From the NCBI RefSeq assembly GCF_003315515.1, contig NZ_QNRY01000023.1, positions 1 through 57,052 of the forward strand: DNA of 57,052 bases. Reading direction: 5' to 3'. Below, in pieces: positions 9,186 to 21,645 of the stretch (position 1 is its first letter; each line of letters starts with the position of its first letter). This stretch comes from Brenneria salicis ATCC 15712 = DSM 30166 (GTDB lineage: Bacteria > Pseudomonadota > Gammaproteobacteria > Enterobacterales > Enterobacteriaceae). Made by a program: the position numbers and the translations under genes. The notes below the pieces were generated by a model. It had not been told where the DNA came from and ran no database searches. It worked only from the letters and a program-made list of their open reading frames with translations.

Positions 9186-10941
9186 GCTGTTATCCGCCTT
9201 TAAAAAAGACAAGATTTGGGATTTCGCTGGCGGTATCCATCCACCGGAAATGAAAACGCAATCCAGCCGGGTGCCGTTGCGTCACATTCCCTTGCCTGAT
9301 CAGTTTATTATTCCTCTGAAACAGCACCTGGGTCCCGAAGGTGAACTGTGCGTCAGCGTGGGCGAACACGTACTGCGCGGTCAACCGTTGACCATCGGCA
9401 AAGGACGAACCCTTCCGGTTCATGCTCCGACATCCGGCACGATCCACGCCACTCGTCAACACATGACGGCGCACCCTTCCGCGTTGCCGGAATTAAGCGT
9501 TATCCTCATCCCCGACGGGGAAGACCGCTGGTGTGAACGCCCTACGCTGGCCGATTACCGCACACAATCCGCCGCTACGCTGCTGGCCCATCTTCATCAG
9601 GCGGGAATTGCCGGTCTTGGCGGCGCGGGCTTCCCTACCGCCGCAAAATTACAAGGCGGCCTGCGCGGGATCGAAACGCTGATCATCAATGCGGCAGAGT
9701 GCGAACCTTACATCACGGCGGATGACCGGCTGATGCAGGAGTGTGCCGATGAAATTGTGCAAGGCATGGATATTCTTGCTTCTCTGCTGCAACCGCAGCG
9801 CCTGATGATCGGGATTGAGGACAACAAACCCGAAGCTATTGACGCCCTGCGTCATGCATTAGGTCGGCGCGACGATATACAACTGCGCGTGATCCCGACC
9901 AAATACCCGTCCGGGGGCGCCAAGCAACTCACCAAAATTCTGACCGGCAAAGAAGTGCCGTTTGGCAAGCACTCGGCATCCATTGGCGTGCTGATGCAGA
10001 ACGTGGGAACCATCTTTGCCATAAAACGCGCCGTGATCGATGGCGAACCCATGACCGAACGCGTGGTGACGCTGACTGGGGAAGCGTTGCGCCAGCCCGG
10101 TAATGTTTGGGCGCGGCTGGGTACGCCGGTGCGTCATTTACTCAAACACGCCGGTTTTCAGGCCAATAAACAACCGATGGTGATTATGGGCGGGCCGCTG
10201 ATGGGCTTTACATTGCCGTCGCTGGATGTGCCGATAGTCAAAATCAGTAACTGTCTACTGGCGCCGTCGCATACCGAAATCGAGCCTGTTGCCCAAGAGC
10301 AATCGTGCATTCGTTGCAGCCAATGCGCTGATGCTTGCCCTGCCGGACTATTGCCGCAACAGTTATATTGGTTCAGCCGTGGGCAGGAACATGAAAAGGC
10401 CCGCGATCATCATTTATTCGACTGTATTGAGTGCGGCGCCTGCGCTTACGTTTGTCCGAGCAATATCCCGCTGGTGCAATATTACCGGCAGGAAAAAGCC
10501 GAAATTCGCGCCATTGATGAAGAAACGCAACGCGCCGCGCAAGCCAAACTGCGCTTTGAAGCGAAGCAGGCGCGTCTTGAGCGTGAAAAACTGGCGCGTG
10601 AATTACGACATAAGCAGGCCGCCGCCAGCGTTTCCACCAGCGATAAGCAAGCGGTTCAAGCCGCGCTGGAACGAGTTCGCCAGAAAAAGAGCGCCGATGC
10701 GGATTTGGTCATTAATGCCGTACCCGGCCAGCAACCGGATAACAGTGAAGTTATTGCCGCTCGCGCCGTGCGCAAAGCACAATCACGGGAAAATCAAGCG
10801 ATGGCGAAAACTAGTGCGGCTGATAGCGCAGCAACGCCAGCGCTTGAGGTTGATCCTCGCAAGGCGGCGGTGGCCGCGGCACTCGCCCGCGTGAAAGCGC
10901 GTAAAGCCGCGCAAACGGCATCGAAGTTTCAAGAGGAATAA
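9178..10941 (+). CDS. rsxC: RsxC, NADH/flavin and Fe-S subunit of the Rsx complex
   Basis: The peripheral subunit thought to oxidise NADH and pass electrons through FMN and two 4Fe-4S clusters. The core shows the Gly-rich stretch [15 protein letters not shown], then cluster motifs [12 protein letters not shown] from about residue 377 and [12 protein letters not shown] from about 416. The C-terminal tail is charged and Ala-rich, with coiled-coil character and imperfect repeats of the type [15 protein letters not shown]. At 587 residues it is shorter than E. coli RsxC (about 740); the difference lies in this tail, which varies between species. The start overlaps rsxB. Confidence 0.95.
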   Translation: MLKLLSAFKKDKIWDFAGGIHPPEMKTQSSRVPLRHIPLPDQFIIPLKQHLGPEGELCVSVGEHVLRGQPLTIGKGRTLPVHAPTSGTIHATRQHMTAHPSALPELSVILIPDGEDRWCERPTLADYRTQSAATLLAHLHQAGIAGLGGAGFPTAAKLQGGLRGIETLIINAAECEPYITADDRLMQECADEIVQGMDILASLLQPQRLMIGIEDNKPEAIDALRHALGRRDDIQLRVIPTKYPSGGAKQLTKILTGKEVPFGKHSASIGVLMQNVGTIFAIKRAVIDGEPMTERVVTLTGEALRQPGNVWARLGTPVRHLLKHAGFQANKQPMVIMGGPLMGFTLPSLDVPIVKISNCLLAPSHTEIEPVAQEQSCIRCSQCADACPAGLLPQQLYWFSRGQEHEKARDHHLFDCIECGACAYVCPSNIPLVQYYRQEKAEIRAIDEETQRAAQAKLRFEAKQARLEREKLARELRHKQAAASVSTSDKQAVQAALERVRQKKSADADLVINAVPGQQPDNSEVIAARAVRKAQSRENQAMAKTSAADSAATPALEVDPRKAAVAAALARVKARKAAQTASKFQEE

Positions 10942-12012
10942 ATGGCTTTCAAAATCGCGAGTTCTCCCTTTACTCACAACCAGCAACGCACTCAGCGCAT
11001 TATGCTGTTGGTGATCATCGCCTGTATCCCCGGCATGCTGGCGCAGTATTATATTTTCGGCTACGGCAACCTGATTCAGGTTGGCCTGGCCGCTGCGACC
11101 GCGCTGATCACGGAAACCGTGACAGTGTCACTAAGAAAATTTAATGCGCGTGCGGCGCTGGCCGATAATTCGGCGCTGCTGACCGCGATCCTGCTTGGCA
11201 TCAGTCTGCCGCCGCTGGCGCCGTGGTGGATGATTGTCATTGGAACCGCCTTCGCTATCGTAATAGCCAAACAACTATATGGTGGGCTAGGCCAGAACCC
11301 GTTCAATCCGGCGATGATCGGCTACGTTGTTCTGCTTATCTCCTTTCCGGTACAAATGACCAGTTGGTTGCCCCCCGGCCCCCTTCAGGTTATGCCGATT
11401 GGCTTTTACGATTCGCTGATCGTCATTCTGTCGGGGCAGACGCCGTCCGGCCATTCGGTGCAACAGTTGATGCAAACAGTCGATGGCGTCAGTCAGGCGA
11501 CGCCGCTGGACACCTTCAAAACCGCTTTGCGCTCAGGTCAACAACCGCAGGCTATTTTCCAGCAGCCTCTTTTTGCGACCACGCTATTTCGTTCCGCAAT
11601 GGCCGGTATCGGCTGGCAGTGGGTCAGCATTGGCTTTCTGATCGGCGGATTGTTCCTGTTGGCGCGCGGAATCATTCGCTGGCATATTCCAGTCAGTTTT
11701 TTGCTTAGTCTGACGCTATGTGCGGCGCTGAGTTGGTGGCTGGCGCCGGAAAAATATGCCCCGCCCGTCCTGCATCTGCTTTCGGGCGCCACCATGTTGG
11801 GCGCGTTCTTTATTGCCACCGATCCGGTCACCGCCTCAACCACCAACCAAGGTCGTTTGATTTTTGGCGCACTGATCGGACTGTTAGTCTGGCTGATCAG
11901 AACATATGGCGGTTATCCTGACGGCGTGGCGTTTGCTGTTTTGCTGGCGAACATTGCCGTGCCATTGATTGACTATTTCACTAAACCGCGTGCTTACGGC
12001 CATCATCGTTAA
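10942..12012 (+). CDS. rsxD: RsxD, flavin-bearing membrane subunit of the Rsx complex
   Basis: An inner-membrane subunit of 356 residues related to NqrB, with about nine hydrophobic segments. The covalent FMN attachment motif is seen as DGVSQAT with Thr187, the position known from E. coli-type RnfD. The stretch [16 protein letters not shown] is typical of the family. The ATG follows the rsxC stop directly, so the genes are likely coupled. Confidence 0.95.
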   Translation: MAFKIASSPFTHNQQRTQRIMLLVIIACIPGMLAQYYIFGYGNLIQVGLAAATALITETVTVSLRKFNARAALADNSALLTAILLGISLPPLAPWWMIVIGTAFAIVIAKQLYGGLGQNPFNPAMIGYVVLLISFPVQMTSWLPPGPLQVMPIGFYDSLIVILSGQTPSGHSVQQLMQTVDGVSQATPLDTFKTALRSGQQPQAIFQQPLFATTLFRSAMAGIGWQWVSIGFLIGGLFLLARGIIRWHIPVSFLLSLTLCAALSWWLAPEKYAPPVLHLLSGATMLGAFFIATDPVTASTTNQGRLIFGALIGLLVWLIRTYGGYPDGVAFAVLLANIAVPLIDYFTKPRAYGHHR

Positions 12013-12021
12013 GGAATCGCC

Positions 12022-12651
12022 ATGTTCACCACTATGCGCCGCCATGCGACGACACTGGCACTGTTCGCAGCCTTAACTACCGCAATGAGCGCGGTGGTTA
12101 ACAGCCTGACTGCGCCAACCATTTCCCGACAAGCGTTACTGCAACAAAAAGCGCTTTTGGATCAGGTGGTGCCGATTGACCGCTATAATAATGACATGCA
12201 ACAAGAATGTTACATTGTCACTGATTTGGCATTGGGATCAACCTCCCCCCATCGGCTGTTCGTTGCCCGTAAAGACGGCATTCCCGTCGCGGCGGCGGTG
12301 GAAAGCACTGCGCCGGATGGTTATTCCGGCGCCATACAACTGCTGATTGGCGCCGACTTTGCAGGCAATGTGCTAGGGACGCGGGTCACGGCGCACCGGG
12401 AAACACCCGGATTAGGGGATAAAATAGAAATCCGTATTTCTGACTGGATCACCCGTTTTAGCGGTCAGACAGTACAAGGCAGTGATGATGCTCGCTGGGC
12501 GGTAAAAAAAGAAGGTGGTATGTTTGACCAGTTTACCGGTGCGACCATTACGCCGCGCGCAGTAATCAACAGAGTAAAACGCAGCACGCTGTATCTACAA
12601 ACGCTACCGTCACGACTTAATACCCTGCCGGTTTGTGGAGAGAATAAATGA
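12022..12651 (+). CDS. rsxG: RsxG, periplasmic flavin subunit of the Rsx complex
   Basis: A 209-residue NqrC-like subunit with one N-terminal membrane anchor (about 10-27) and a periplasmic FMN-binding domain. The FMN-linking motif [11 protein letters not shown] places the acceptor Thr at residue 175. The [12 protein letters not shown] stretch is typical of the family. It starts nine bases after rsxD and overlaps rsxE by four. Confidence 0.95.
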   Translation: MFTTMRRHATTLALFAALTTAMSAVVNSLTAPTISRQALLQQKALLDQVVPIDRYNNDMQQECYIVTDLALGSTSPHRLFVARKDGIPVAAAVESTAPDGYSGAIQLLIGADFAGNVLGTRVTAHRETPGLGDKIEIRISDWITRFSGQTVQGSDDARWAVKKEGGMFDQFTGATITPRAVINRVKRSTLYLQTLPSRLNTLPVCGENK

Positions 12652-13349
12652 GTGCAGTCAAACATCTGCTGATTCAGGGATTATGGAAAAACAACTCGGC
12701 GCTGGTGCAATTGCTCGGCTTGTGTCCCCTGCTGGCGGTATCCTCCACCGTCACCAACGCGCTGGGATTAGGGCTGGCCACCACGCTGGTATTAACCTGC
12801 ACCAATGTCGCCGTCTCCACGCTCAGACGCTGGGTTCCGGCTGAAATCCGCATCCCGATTTACGTCATGATTATCGCCTCCGTGGTGAGCGTGGTACAGA
12901 TGCTGATCAACGCCTATGCCTACGGGTTATATCAATCACTGGGGATTTTTATTCCGTTAATTGTGACTAACTGCATTGTTATTGGCCGTGCCGAAGCCTT
13001 TGCCTCGAAAAACCCGGTCGGACTATCGGCCGTTGATGGTCTGGCGATGGGGCTGGGCGCCACCAGTGCGCTGGTCGTCCTGGGTTCGCTGCGCGAAATA
13101 CTGGGCAACGGGACATTGTTCGACGGTGCCGATCAGCTGTTGGGTGACTGGGCCAAAGCGTTGCGTATTGAAGTGGTTCACCTGGATTCGCCGTTCCTGC
13201 TGGCCATGTTGCCCCCCGGCGCTTTTATCGGTTTAGGGCTGATGCTGGCGGGGAAATACCTGATTGATGAAAGGATGAAACAGCGAAGGGAACGTGTTGC
13301 TCAGGCGGCAAAACCGGCCGCGGCCAAGGTAGCTGGAGAAGCACGATGA
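12648..13349 (+). CDS. rsxE: RsxE, membrane subunit of the Rsx complex
   Basis: An inner-membrane subunit of 233 residues, homologous to RsxA and NqrD. It shows the paired loops [12 protein letters not shown] and [15 protein letters not shown], with Cys in both membrane repeats, and about six hydrophobic segments. The tail is Lys/Ala-rich. It overlaps rsxG by four bases (ATGA) and nth by four, so nth probably shares the rsx transcript as in E. coli. Confidence 0.95.
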   Translation: MSAVKHLLIQGLWKNNSALVQLLGLCPLLAVSSTVTNALGLGLATTLVLTCTNVAVSTLRRWVPAEIRIPIYVMIIASVVSVVQMLINAYAYGLYQSLGIFIPLIVTNCIVIGRAEAFASKNPVGLSAVDGLAMGLGATSALVVLGSLREILGNGTLFDGADQLLGDWAKALRIEVVHLDSPFLLAMLPPGAFIGLGLMLAGKYLIDERMKQRRERVAQAAKPAAAKVAGEAR

Positions 13350-13981
13350 ACAAGGAAAAGCGGCTTGAGATCTTACGCAGATTACGCGCTAACGACCCTC
13401 ATCCCACCACGGAACTGAAGTTCAACACGCCTTTTGAATTACTGATTGCGGTTTTGCTCTCCGCGCAGGCCACCGACGTCAGCGTCAATAAGGCTACGGC
13501 CAAGCTCTATCCGGTAGCCAATACCCCGCAAGCCATGCTCGCACTAGGCGTTGATGGCATCAAGCCGTATATCAAGACCATCGGTTTGTTTAACGGCAAG
13601 GCTGAGAACATCATCAAAACCTGTCGCATACTGATTGATAAACATCACGGCCAGGTGTCCGAAGATCGCGTGGCGCTGGAAGCCCTCCCCGGCGTGGGCC
13701 GCAAAACCGCTAACGTGGTATTAAATACCGCTTTCGGATGGCCGACGATTGCCGTGGATACCCATATTTTCCGCGTCAGTAACCGCACGGGCTTTGCGCC
13801 GGGCAAAAACGTCGAGCAAGTTGAAGATAAGCTGCTGAAAGTCGTGCCCGCTGAGTTTAAAGTCGATTGCCATCACTGGCTTATTCTGCATGGCCGCTAC
13901 ACCTGTGTCGCTCGTAAACCACGTTGCGGCGCTTGCCTGATTGAAGATCTCTGCGAGTTCAAGGAAAAAGTTTACGCCTAG
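13346..13981 (+). CDS. nth: Endonuclease III (DNA glycosylase/AP lyase)
   Basis: Removes oxidised pyrimidines from DNA in base-excision repair and cuts at the resulting AP site. It has the normal 211 residues. The helix-hairpin-helix [12 protein letters not shown] contains the catalytic Lys120, followed by the catalytic Asp in VDTHIFRV. The C-terminal 4Fe-4S cluster Cys are in [17 protein letters not shown]. It is the last gene of the rsx operon. What follows differs from E. coli: here cysB lies convergent. Confidence 0.97.
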   Translation: MNKEKRLEILRRLRANDPHPTTELKFNTPFELLIAVLLSAQATDVSVNKATAKLYPVANTPQAMLALGVDGIKPYIKTIGLFNGKAENIIKTCRILIDKHHGQVSEDRVALEALPGVGRKTANVVLNTAFGWPTIAVDTHIFRVSNRTGFAPGKNVEQVEDKLLKVVPAEFKVDCHHWLILHGRYTCVARKPRCGACLIEDLCEFKEKVYA

Positions 13982-14020
13982 CCATATCCGGGAGCATGTG
14001 AACGCCCCTCCTTTGGTCAT

Positions 14021-14051
14021 TAAAAAAGACCAGACAGTCTGGCCCTCTTTT
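14021..14051. terminator. Probable bidirectional terminator between nth and cysB
   Basis: A short GC stem (CCAGA-CAG-TCTGG, 14030-14042) is flanked by a run of A on the left and T on the right. It could therefore end transcription from both convergent genes. The stem is short, so efficiency is uncertain. Confidence 0.5.
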
Positions 14052-14063
14052 ACCATAGCGGTT

Positions 14064-15366
<1,303 letters not shown>

Positions 15367-17964
15367 TTATTTCTTGCCGTCCACCCATTTACCCTCGACA
15401 TAGAAAGCCGACCAGCCGGTAGCCTTGCCCTCTTTTTCCGAAGAGACATATTGCTGCTTGGTCTTACGGCTAAAGCGCACCTGAGTTTTGTTGCCGTCTT
15501 TATCCACTGCCGGGGCATCGGCCAGATAACGCAGTTTTTCAGGCAGCCGATCTTTGAAGCGTTGTAATTCCTCAACCAGCGGCGCACGCGTCTCACGGGA
15601 TTTCGGGAACGTATTGGCAGCCAGGAACACGCCAGCGGCGCCATCCCGCAATACGAAATAGGCATCCGATTTCTCACATGGCAGTTCAGGCAATGGTACC
15701 GGATCTTCTTTCGGCGGCGCGACATCGCCATTACGTAAAATTTTACGTGTGTTGCCGCAAGTGTCATTGGTGCAGGCCATATACTTGCCGAAACGTCCCA
15801 TTTTGAGATGCATCTCTGAACCACATTTTTCGCACTCGACAACCGGGCCGTCATAACCTTTGATCCGGAATTCGCCCTCTTCTATCTCATAGCCATCACA
15901 AGCCGGGTTATTACCGCATACATGCAGCTTGCGTTGATTATCAATCAGGTAACTGTCCATAGCGGTGCCGCATTTCACACAACGGCGGCGCGCGCGTAAG
16001 GCATTGGTTTCGGCCTCATCCCCTTCCAGCACATTCAGCACTTCAGCTTCGGGGATCAGATTGATGGTGGTTTTGCAGCGCTCTTTAGGCGGCAGCGCAT
16101 AGCCGGAACAACCAAGGAAAACCCCGGTGCTGGCAGTACGTATCCCCATTTTGCGTCCGCAGGTCGGGCAGTCGATGCTGGTCATCACCATCTGGTTTGG
16201 CCGCATACCGCCAGCTTCCGGGTCCTGCTCCGCGGTTTCCAGCTGTTTGCTGAACTCGGCGAAAAATTCATCCAGAACCGCTTTCCATTCCGCCTGATTA
16301 TTCGCCACCTGGTCGAGGCTGCTTTCCATCCGGGCGGTGAAATCGTAATTCATCAGTTCGCGGAAGTTCTCTTCCAGACGATCGGTAACAATTTCGCCCA
16401 TTTTTTCGGCGTAAAAACGACGGTTTTCTACCCGCACATAACCACGATCCTGAATGGTTGAAATGATTGAGGCATACGTGGATGGTCGTCCAATCCCACG
16501 TTTTTCCAGTTCTTTTACCAATGAAGCGTCGCTGTAACGCGCTGGCGGCTTGGTGAAGTGCTGACCGGGCAACAGTTTCTGCAACGCAAGCGATTCGCCC
16601 ACCGCCACGTTCGGCAACGTTCGATCTTCATCGTTTTTACGCAGCGCGGGCATAACTTTCGTCCAGCCGTCAAAGCGTAAGGTTCGGCCCTTGGCGCGCA
16701 GTTGGTAGCCTGCGGCTTCAACAATCAGGGTTGTGGAGTCATATTGCGCAGGCGTCATCTGACAGGCGACAAACTGACGCCAAATCAGTTGATACAGTTT
16801 CTGCGCATCGGCTTCCATGTCTTTCAGGTTATCCGCCAATACTTTCACGTCGGAAGGACGGATCGCTTCGTGCGCTTCCTGTGAATTTTCTTTACTGCTG
16901 TAGTGATTCGCCGCATCAGGCAGATAGCGTTTACCGAATTCGTCGCTGATGTATTCGCGCGCCATAGTCAACGCATCCTGACTCAGGTTGGTCGAGTCTG
17001 TACGCATATAGGTAATGTAGCCCGCTTCATACAGACGCTGCGCCATCATCATGGTTTTTTTCACGCCAAAGCCAAGACGGGTGCTGGCGGCCTGCTGTAG
17101 CGTCGAGGTAATGAACGGCGCGCCGGGTTTACTGCTGGTGGGTTTGTCCTCACGCTCGGCAACCACATAGCTGGCTTTTTCCAACAGGCTGACGGCGGCC
17201 TCGGTCTGCGCCTTGTTAACCGGCTTAAACGCCTTGCCGCTGTAATGCGTGACCTGCATTTGTAACTGAGCGGCATTACCTGACAGTAAATCCGCATGCA
17301 ATTCCCAATATTCTTCCGGGACAAAGGCTTTGATTTCGCGCTCACGCTCCACGATCAGGCGCACCGCCACAGACTGTACGCGACCGGCCGACAAGCCGCG
17401 GGCGATCTTTTTCCACAGCAGCGGCGAAACCATGTACCCCACCACACGATCCATAAAACGGCGCGCCTGCTGTGCATTAACACGATCGATATTCAACTTG
17501 TCCGGTTTCTGGAACGCCTGCTGAATGGCATTTTTGGTGATTTCGTTAAACACCACGCGGCTGAAGCGCTTATCGTCACCGCCAATGATTTCCCGCAGGT
17601 GCCAGGCAATGGCTTCCCCTTCGCGGTCAAGGTCGGTTGCGAGATAGATATGTTCGGCGTTTTCCGCCAGCGTTTTCAGTTCGGAAACGACTTTTTCCTT
17701 ACCGGGCAAAATCTCATAATGGGCTTTCCAGTCATGATAAGGATCGACGCCCATACGGTTGACCAACGCGGACTTTTCATCCTTTTTAACCGTTTTTTTC
17801 GTTTTGTCTTTGGTTGAGTCCGCGCTCTTTTTACTGACAGAGCCACTGGTCGGCAGATCGCGCACATGACCGACGCTGGATTTAACCACATAGTCATTGC
17901 CAAGATACTTATTGATTGTTTTGGCTTTTGCCGGGGACTCGACGATTACGAGAGCTTTTCCCAT
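15367..17964 (-). CDS. topA: DNA topoisomerase I
   Basis: A type IA topoisomerase that relaxes negative supercoils. It has 865 residues, the E. coli length. The N-terminal TOPRIM domain begins [19 protein letters not shown]. The active-site Tyr is in [12 protein letters not shown], near residue 319. Zinc-ribbon Cys motifs follow ([26 protein letters not shown]), then the DNA-binding C-terminal repeats. AGGACAT precedes the ATG. The 524 bases upstream presumably hold several promoters as in E. coli. Confidence 0.97.
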   Translation of the reverse strand: MGKALVIVESPAKAKTINKYLGNDYVVKSSVGHVRDLPTSGSVSKKSADSTKDKTKKTVKKDEKSALVNRMGVDPYHDWKAHYEILPGKEKVVSELKTLAENAEHIYLATDLDREGEAIAWHLREIIGGDDKRFSRVVFNEITKNAIQQAFQKPDKLNIDRVNAQQARRFMDRVVGYMVSPLLWKKIARGLSAGRVQSVAVRLIVEREREIKAFVPEEYWELHADLLSGNAAQLQMQVTHYSGKAFKPVNKAQTEAAVSLLEKASYVVAEREDKPTSSKPGAPFITSTLQQAASTRLGFGVKKTMMMAQRLYEAGYITYMRTDSTNLSQDALTMAREYISDEFGKRYLPDAANHYSSKENSQEAHEAIRPSDVKVLADNLKDMEADAQKLYQLIWRQFVACQMTPAQYDSTTLIVEAAGYQLRAKGRTLRFDGWTKVMPALRKNDEDRTLPNVAVGESLALQKLLPGQHFTKPPARYSDASLVKELEKRGIGRPSTYASIISTIQDRGYVRVENRRFYAEKMGEIVTDRLEENFRELMNYDFTARMESSLDQVANNQAEWKAVLDEFFAEFSKQLETAEQDPEAGGMRPNQMVMTSIDCPTCGRKMGIRTASTGVFLGCSGYALPPKERCKTTINLIPEAEVLNVLEGDEAETNALRARRRCVKCGTAMDSYLIDNQRKLHVCGNNPACDGYEIEEGEFRIKGYDGPVVECEKCGSEMHLKMGRFGKYMACTNDTCGNTRKILRNGDVAPPKEDPVPLPELPCEKSDAYFVLRDGAAGVFLAANTFPKSRETRAPLVEELQRFKDRLPEKLRYLADAPAVDKDGNKTQVRFSRKTKQQYVSSEKEGKATGWSAFYVEGKWVDGKK

Positions 17965-18488
17965 ATGTCCTATTACCTGCTTGATTCTTCTGAAAATCAG
18001 ATAGCTTTTGGGGGCATTCGCCGGAAAAACCAGGGCGGATGCTCGATTAATGACAGATTACGGCGTTGCGTATTTATCCTGCGTGGGTGAGTCTTTTTTC
18101 AACGCGCCGCCCGTAACCCTCTATTCCGTCTGAATATTAACGTTGTCTGCCGCTACATTAAATCAGCGCAGACCGCCACGACGTAAAGAAATTATTCCAC
18201 TCATGGCAGAAAATCCCACACTCTACCTGATAAATAATGCCACGCAACCTAATTAGCATGGAAACGTCGTTTTAGCCAATCCAGACTGAAGGCGCTATCG
18301 GCGGCCAAGTGATTAAAACCTGACGCATTTGCGATGGCATCGCCTCGCGCAGTACAATTATCCCATTATGAAAAACATCGCCCTCGTTGTGAATGCCTTG
18401 TACCACTGACATCCCGTTCTCTCAGGCCTTGACGATTGTGCGGGCGTAAAAAACGACGATTAAGTTTCAATGCAGGAGTAGGTAATCC
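17965..18488. promoter_or_regulatory. topA/yciN divergent promoter region
   Basis: The 524 bases between the divergent topA and yciN starts contain no gene I can support. E. coli topA has several supercoiling-sensitive promoters here. The yciN ribosome site GCAGGAG is at 18472-18478. I could not place -35/-10 boxes with certainty. Confidence 0.45.
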
Positions 18489-18758
18489 ATGACAGATGAA
18501 TCTCAGGTACACGAAGAAAAATCCCCGATTGACCGTCAACACTTACTGGCGGAGGCTAACGCCATTATTCAAAATCATGACGACTACCTGCACGGCATGG
18601 TCGCCGACAGTGTAGAACAAAAAAATGGCGTACTGGTTTTCCGCGGCGAGTTTTTCCTTGATGACAATGGCTTGCCAACGCTGAAAACCACTGCGGTTTT
18701 CAATATGTTTAAACATCTGGCCCATGTGCTGTCAGAAAAATATTATCTGACCGATTAA
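18489..18758 (+). CDS. yciN: YciN, small conserved protein
   Basis: An 89-residue protein matching E. coli YciN through its length, especially the C-terminal [18 protein letters not shown] segment. It has no signal peptide or membrane segment. Its function is not established to my knowledge. GCAGGAG precedes the ATG. It lies between topA and sohB, convergent with sohB. Confidence 0.92.
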   Translation: MTDESQVHEEKSPIDRQHLLAEANAIIQNHDDYLHGMVADSVEQKNGVLVFRGEFFLDDNGLPTLKTTAVFNMFKHLAHVLSEKYYLTD

Positions 18759-18766
18759 AAGCAAAT

Positions 18767-18788
18767 CGCCCGCATTAATTCGCGGGCG
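18767..18788. terminator. Hairpin between yciN and sohB
   Basis: CGCCCGC (18767-18773) pairs perfectly with GCGGGCG (18782-18788) across an 8-base loop, between two convergent genes. Only the minus strand has a T-rich stretch beyond it, so it most likely serves sohB. Confidence 0.55.
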
Positions 18789-18812
18789 ACGGCGATTTCG
18801 GCGCTCAATGCT

Positions 18813-19859
18813 TTACAGCAGCGGGTTATTTCCACGCTGCCACCAACGCAGCATCAAACGCTCCGTGGTTTCCCCGGCGCTGCCCATCAGACGATCAATC
18901 AGGCGTTTACGACGCGAGTAACGGACACTGAGAACCTCGTGATTCTCCAGTTCGGCAATCAGCAAATCATCACTGGTGCCGATCGCGTCAACCAGCCCCA
19001 GGTCTTTGGCCTGAGAACCAAACCAGTGCTCGCCGGTTGCGACGGCGTCAATATCCAGAGCAGGACGCATATCCTGTACAAACTGCTTGAACAACTGGTG
19101 CGTGACGTTTAGATCCGCCTGAAATTTCTCCCGTCCGGCTTCAGTGTTTTCACCAAACAGGGTCAACGTGCGTTTGAACTCGCCCGCGGTATGCAATTCA
19201 ACGTCAATATCCTTGTTCTTCAATAAGCGATTGAAGTTGGGGATTTGCGCGACCACGCCAATCGACCCCATAATGGTAAAGGGCGCGGCAACAATGCGAT
19301 CGGCCACACACGCCATCATATATCCCCCGCTGGCGGCCACTTTATCAACCGCGACCGTCAGGCGCACGCCGCCCTGACGCAAGCGTTGCAGTTGTGATGC
19401 GGCCAGCCCATAGCCATGAACCACGCCCCCGGGACTTTCCAGACGCAGCAGCACTTCATCCTGCGGTTTCGCCACCGCCAGCACAGCGGAGATCTCCTCA
19501 CGTAACGAGCTCACCTCGCCGGCATCCATGTTGCCGTTGAAATCCAGTACATAGAGGCAAGGTTTGACTCTTTTCCCCTCTCCTCGCTTCGCACGCTGTT
19601 TATCCTGTCTGGCGGACGCTTTTCCTTTCTTTTTTTCCTGTTTGAATAACAGCTTACGCTCAGCGTCATTCATGCAGGCCGCTTGCATTTCCCGTTGCAT
19701 CTCCCGGTACTGTTCGCTCAGATTAACCACCTGCAACTCACCTTTCTGCTGGCGCTTGCGCTGCGACAGACCGAATGCCAGAACCACCAGCGCGCCGAAC
19801 GCCACCACGATGGTGAGCGCTTTAGCCAGGAATAAACCATACTGAGAAAGTAATTCCAC
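18813..19859 (-). CDS. sohB: SohB, S49-family inner-membrane peptidase
   Basis: A membrane-bound serine peptidase related to SppA; the E. coli gene was found as a multicopy suppressor of htrA loss. The N-terminal membrane segment (about 8-30) is followed by a charged linker and the S49 domain. The catalytic Ser is in KVAASGGYMMACVAD and the catalytic Lys probably in AGEFKRTLTLFGE. I chose the GTG at 19859, preceded by AGGGCGG, because it gives an ELLSQYGLFLAK start and 348 residues, close to E. coli (349). An ATG five codons upstream at 19874 is possible but has no good ribosome site. Confidence 0.9.
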   Translation of the reverse strand: MELLSQYGLFLAKALTIVVAFGALVVLAFGLSQRKRQQKGELQVVNLSEQYREMQREMQAACMNDAERKLLFKQEKKKGKASARQDKQRAKRGEGKRVKPCLYVLDFNGNMDAGEVSSLREEISAVLAVAKPQDEVLLRLESPGGVVHGYGLAASQLQRLRQGGVRLTVAVDKVAASGGYMMACVADRIVAAPFTIMGSIGVVAQIPNFNRLLKNKDIDVELHTAGEFKRTLTLFGENTEAGREKFQADLNVTHQLFKQFVQDMRPALDIDAVATGEHWFGSQAKDLGLVDAIGTSDDLLIAELENHEVLSVRYSRRKRLIDRLMGSAGETTERLMLRWWQRGNNPLL

Positions 19860-20219
19860 AAATACCGCCCTCATTAAACAGAGTATTGAATAGGATGTTG
19901 ATTATGCTAAACAACGACGACGTCAGCGTTGTGCGCTAAACCTTTAAGCTAACTGATGCCGCGCCATAAGGCGAAGTTATTCACAGCATTTGCCTGCTTT
20001 CCGCTGTTTTTTGCCGCACCCGCCATAAGAAATGGCGCCGCTCTGATTGAAAACGCGTGTTATTTAAGGCATAACTCCCTCATTCTCATTTCTCATCCCG
20101 ATTGGATTTTAAGCCGGATACCGGGCAGTACCGCGATGGCATACCGCTCAGTCAAGGTATCGGGCAGGTTTGTTATCTGAAACGCGGTATCCCTATCGCC
20201 GCGGTAAGAGGAATTTTCC
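19860..20219. promoter_or_regulatory. sohB/yciK divergent region
   Basis: These 360 bases between divergent starts hold no recognisable gene and no strong hairpin. TAAGAGGA before 20220 is the yciK ribosome site. Promoters for both genes must lie here but were not assigned. Confidence 0.4.
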
Positions 20220-20981
20220 GTGCACTATCAGCCCAAAAACGACCTGCTGCAAGATCGCATCATTCTGGTCACCGGCGCAGGCGACGGTATCGGTCGCGAA
20301 GCGGCCCTGACCTATGCCCGCTTCGGCGCGCGTCTTGTGCTGTTTGGCCGAACAGAAAGCAAACTTCAGGCCGTGAAACAGCAAATCTTGCAGGCGCATG
20401 GCGCAGAACCCTACATCATTGTCTGCGACATGCTGACCGCTGATTCCGAACAGTTTTTCCACATTGCCGACCAACTGGCGCGGGCGATCCCGCATCTGGA
20501 TGGCGTGCTGCACAACGCCGGCTTGCTTGGCGACATCGCCCTGATGACGGAGCAAATTGTCGATACCTGGCATCAGGTCATGCAGGTCAACGTCAATGCG
20601 ACGTTTATGCTGACCCAGGCGCTGTTGCCGTTATTACTGAAATCACCCAACGCGTCGCTGATTTTCACCAGTTCCAGTGTCGGGCGTCAGGGCCGTGCCG
20701 GTTGGGGCGCTTACTCGGTATCCAAATTCGCGACCGAAGGCATGATGCAGGTGCTGGCGGAAGAGTATCGCCACAGTCATCTGCGCGTAAACTGCATCAA
20801 CCCCGGCGGGACGCGTACCGCCATGCGCGCCAGCGCCTTCCCGGAAGAAGACCCGGATAAACTGAAAACGCCGACGGATATCATGCCGCTGTACCTTTAT
20901 TTGATGGGTGACGACAGCCGCCGGAAAACCGGTATGAGCTTTGACGCCCAACCCGGCAGAAAAGCCGGGGCCTCCGAATAA
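20220..20981 (+). CDS. yciK: YciK, short-chain dehydrogenase/reductase
   Basis: A 253-residue SDR-family NAD(P)-dependent oxidoreductase; its substrate is unknown to me. It has the cofactor motif TGAGDGIGRE near residues 18-27, the NAG motif in LHNAGLLGD, and catalytic Ser and YxxxK in SSSVGRQGRAGWGAYSVSK. The start is GTG with TAAGAGGA upstream, and the protein then matches E. coli YciK from HYQPK. It is followed by btuR after 17 bases, and the two probably form an operon. Confidence 0.94.
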   Translation: MHYQPKNDLLQDRIILVTGAGDGIGREAALTYARFGARLVLFGRTESKLQAVKQQILQAHGAEPYIIVCDMLTADSEQFFHIADQLARAIPHLDGVLHNAGLLGDIALMTEQIVDTWHQVMQVNVNATFMLTQALLPLLLKSPNASLIFTSSSVGRQGRAGWGAYSVSKFATEGMMQVLAEEYRHSHLRVNCINPGGTRTAMRASAFPEEDPDKLKTPTDIMPLYLYLMGDDSRRKTGMSFDAQPGRKAGASE

Positions 20982-20998
20982 CCAAACGAGAATATCAG

Positions 20999-21589
20999 AT
21001 GACCGATGAACGTCACCAACAGCGTCAGCAACGCATTAAAGAACGCGTGGACGCCCGTATTGCCGCCGCCAGTGAAATCCGCGGCATCCTGATCATTTTT
21101 ACAGGAAACGGAAAAGGAAAAACCACCGCCGCCTTTGGTACGGTGACCCGCGCCATCGGTCACGATTTGCGCGCAGGCGTGATTCAGTTTATCAAAGGCG
21201 ACTGGGCGAACGGCGAAAAGAACCTGTTGCAGAAACACGGCGTAGAGTTTCAGGTCATGGCTACCGGCTTTACCTGGGAAACCCAGAATCACCAGACAGA
21301 CACCGCGGCGGCGTTGAGCGTCTGGCAACACGGCAAGCGTATGCTGGCTGATCCGCAATTGGATCTGGTGGTGCTGGATGAACTGACTTACATGGTAAGT
21401 TATGGTTATCTGGAACTGGATGAGGTGGTTGACGCCTTGAACCAGCGCCCTGCCGGACAAACCGTGATTATCACCGGACGTGGCTGTCATCGGGATTTAC
21501 TGGACATGGCCGATACCGTGACTGTGATGCGTCCGGTCAAACACGCGTTTGATGCGGGTATCAAAGCTCAACAGGGAATTGACTGGTAA
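20999..21589 (+). CDS. btuR: Cob(I)alamin adenosyltransferase (CobA type)
   Basis: Transfers the adenosyl group of ATP to cob(I)alamin to make adenosylcobalamin. It has 196 residues, the normal length. The P-loop FTGNGKGKTTAAFG is at about residues 35-48, and the VLDELTYMV and TGRGCHRDLL motifs are present. It serves vitamin B12 salvage or synthesis; no other cobalamin gene is in the window. It is convergent with rluB. Confidence 0.96.
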   Translation: MTDERHQQRQQRIKERVDARIAAASEIRGILIIFTGNGKGKTTAAFGTVTRAIGHDLRAGVIQFIKGDWANGEKNLLQKHGVEFQVMATGFTWETQNHQTDTAAALSVWQHGKRMLADPQLDLVVLDELTYMVSYGYLELDEVVDALNQRPAGQTVIITGRGCHRDLLDMADTVTVMRPVKHAFDAGIKAQQGIDW

Positions 21590-21597
21590 ACACAGCC

Positions 21598-21637
21598 GTT
21601 GCGCGTGATCGCCGAACCAGCGGAAATCACGCGCAAC
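21598..21637. terminator. Long hairpin between btuR and rluB
   Basis: GTTGCGCGTGAT (21598-21609) pairs perfectly with ATCACGCGCAAC (21626-21637), a 12-base stem with a 16-base loop between convergent genes. No T-tract follows on either strand, so Rho-dependent or 3'-end protecting use is as likely as intrinsic termination. Confidence 0.5.
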
Positions 21638-21645
21638 GCAGGAGA

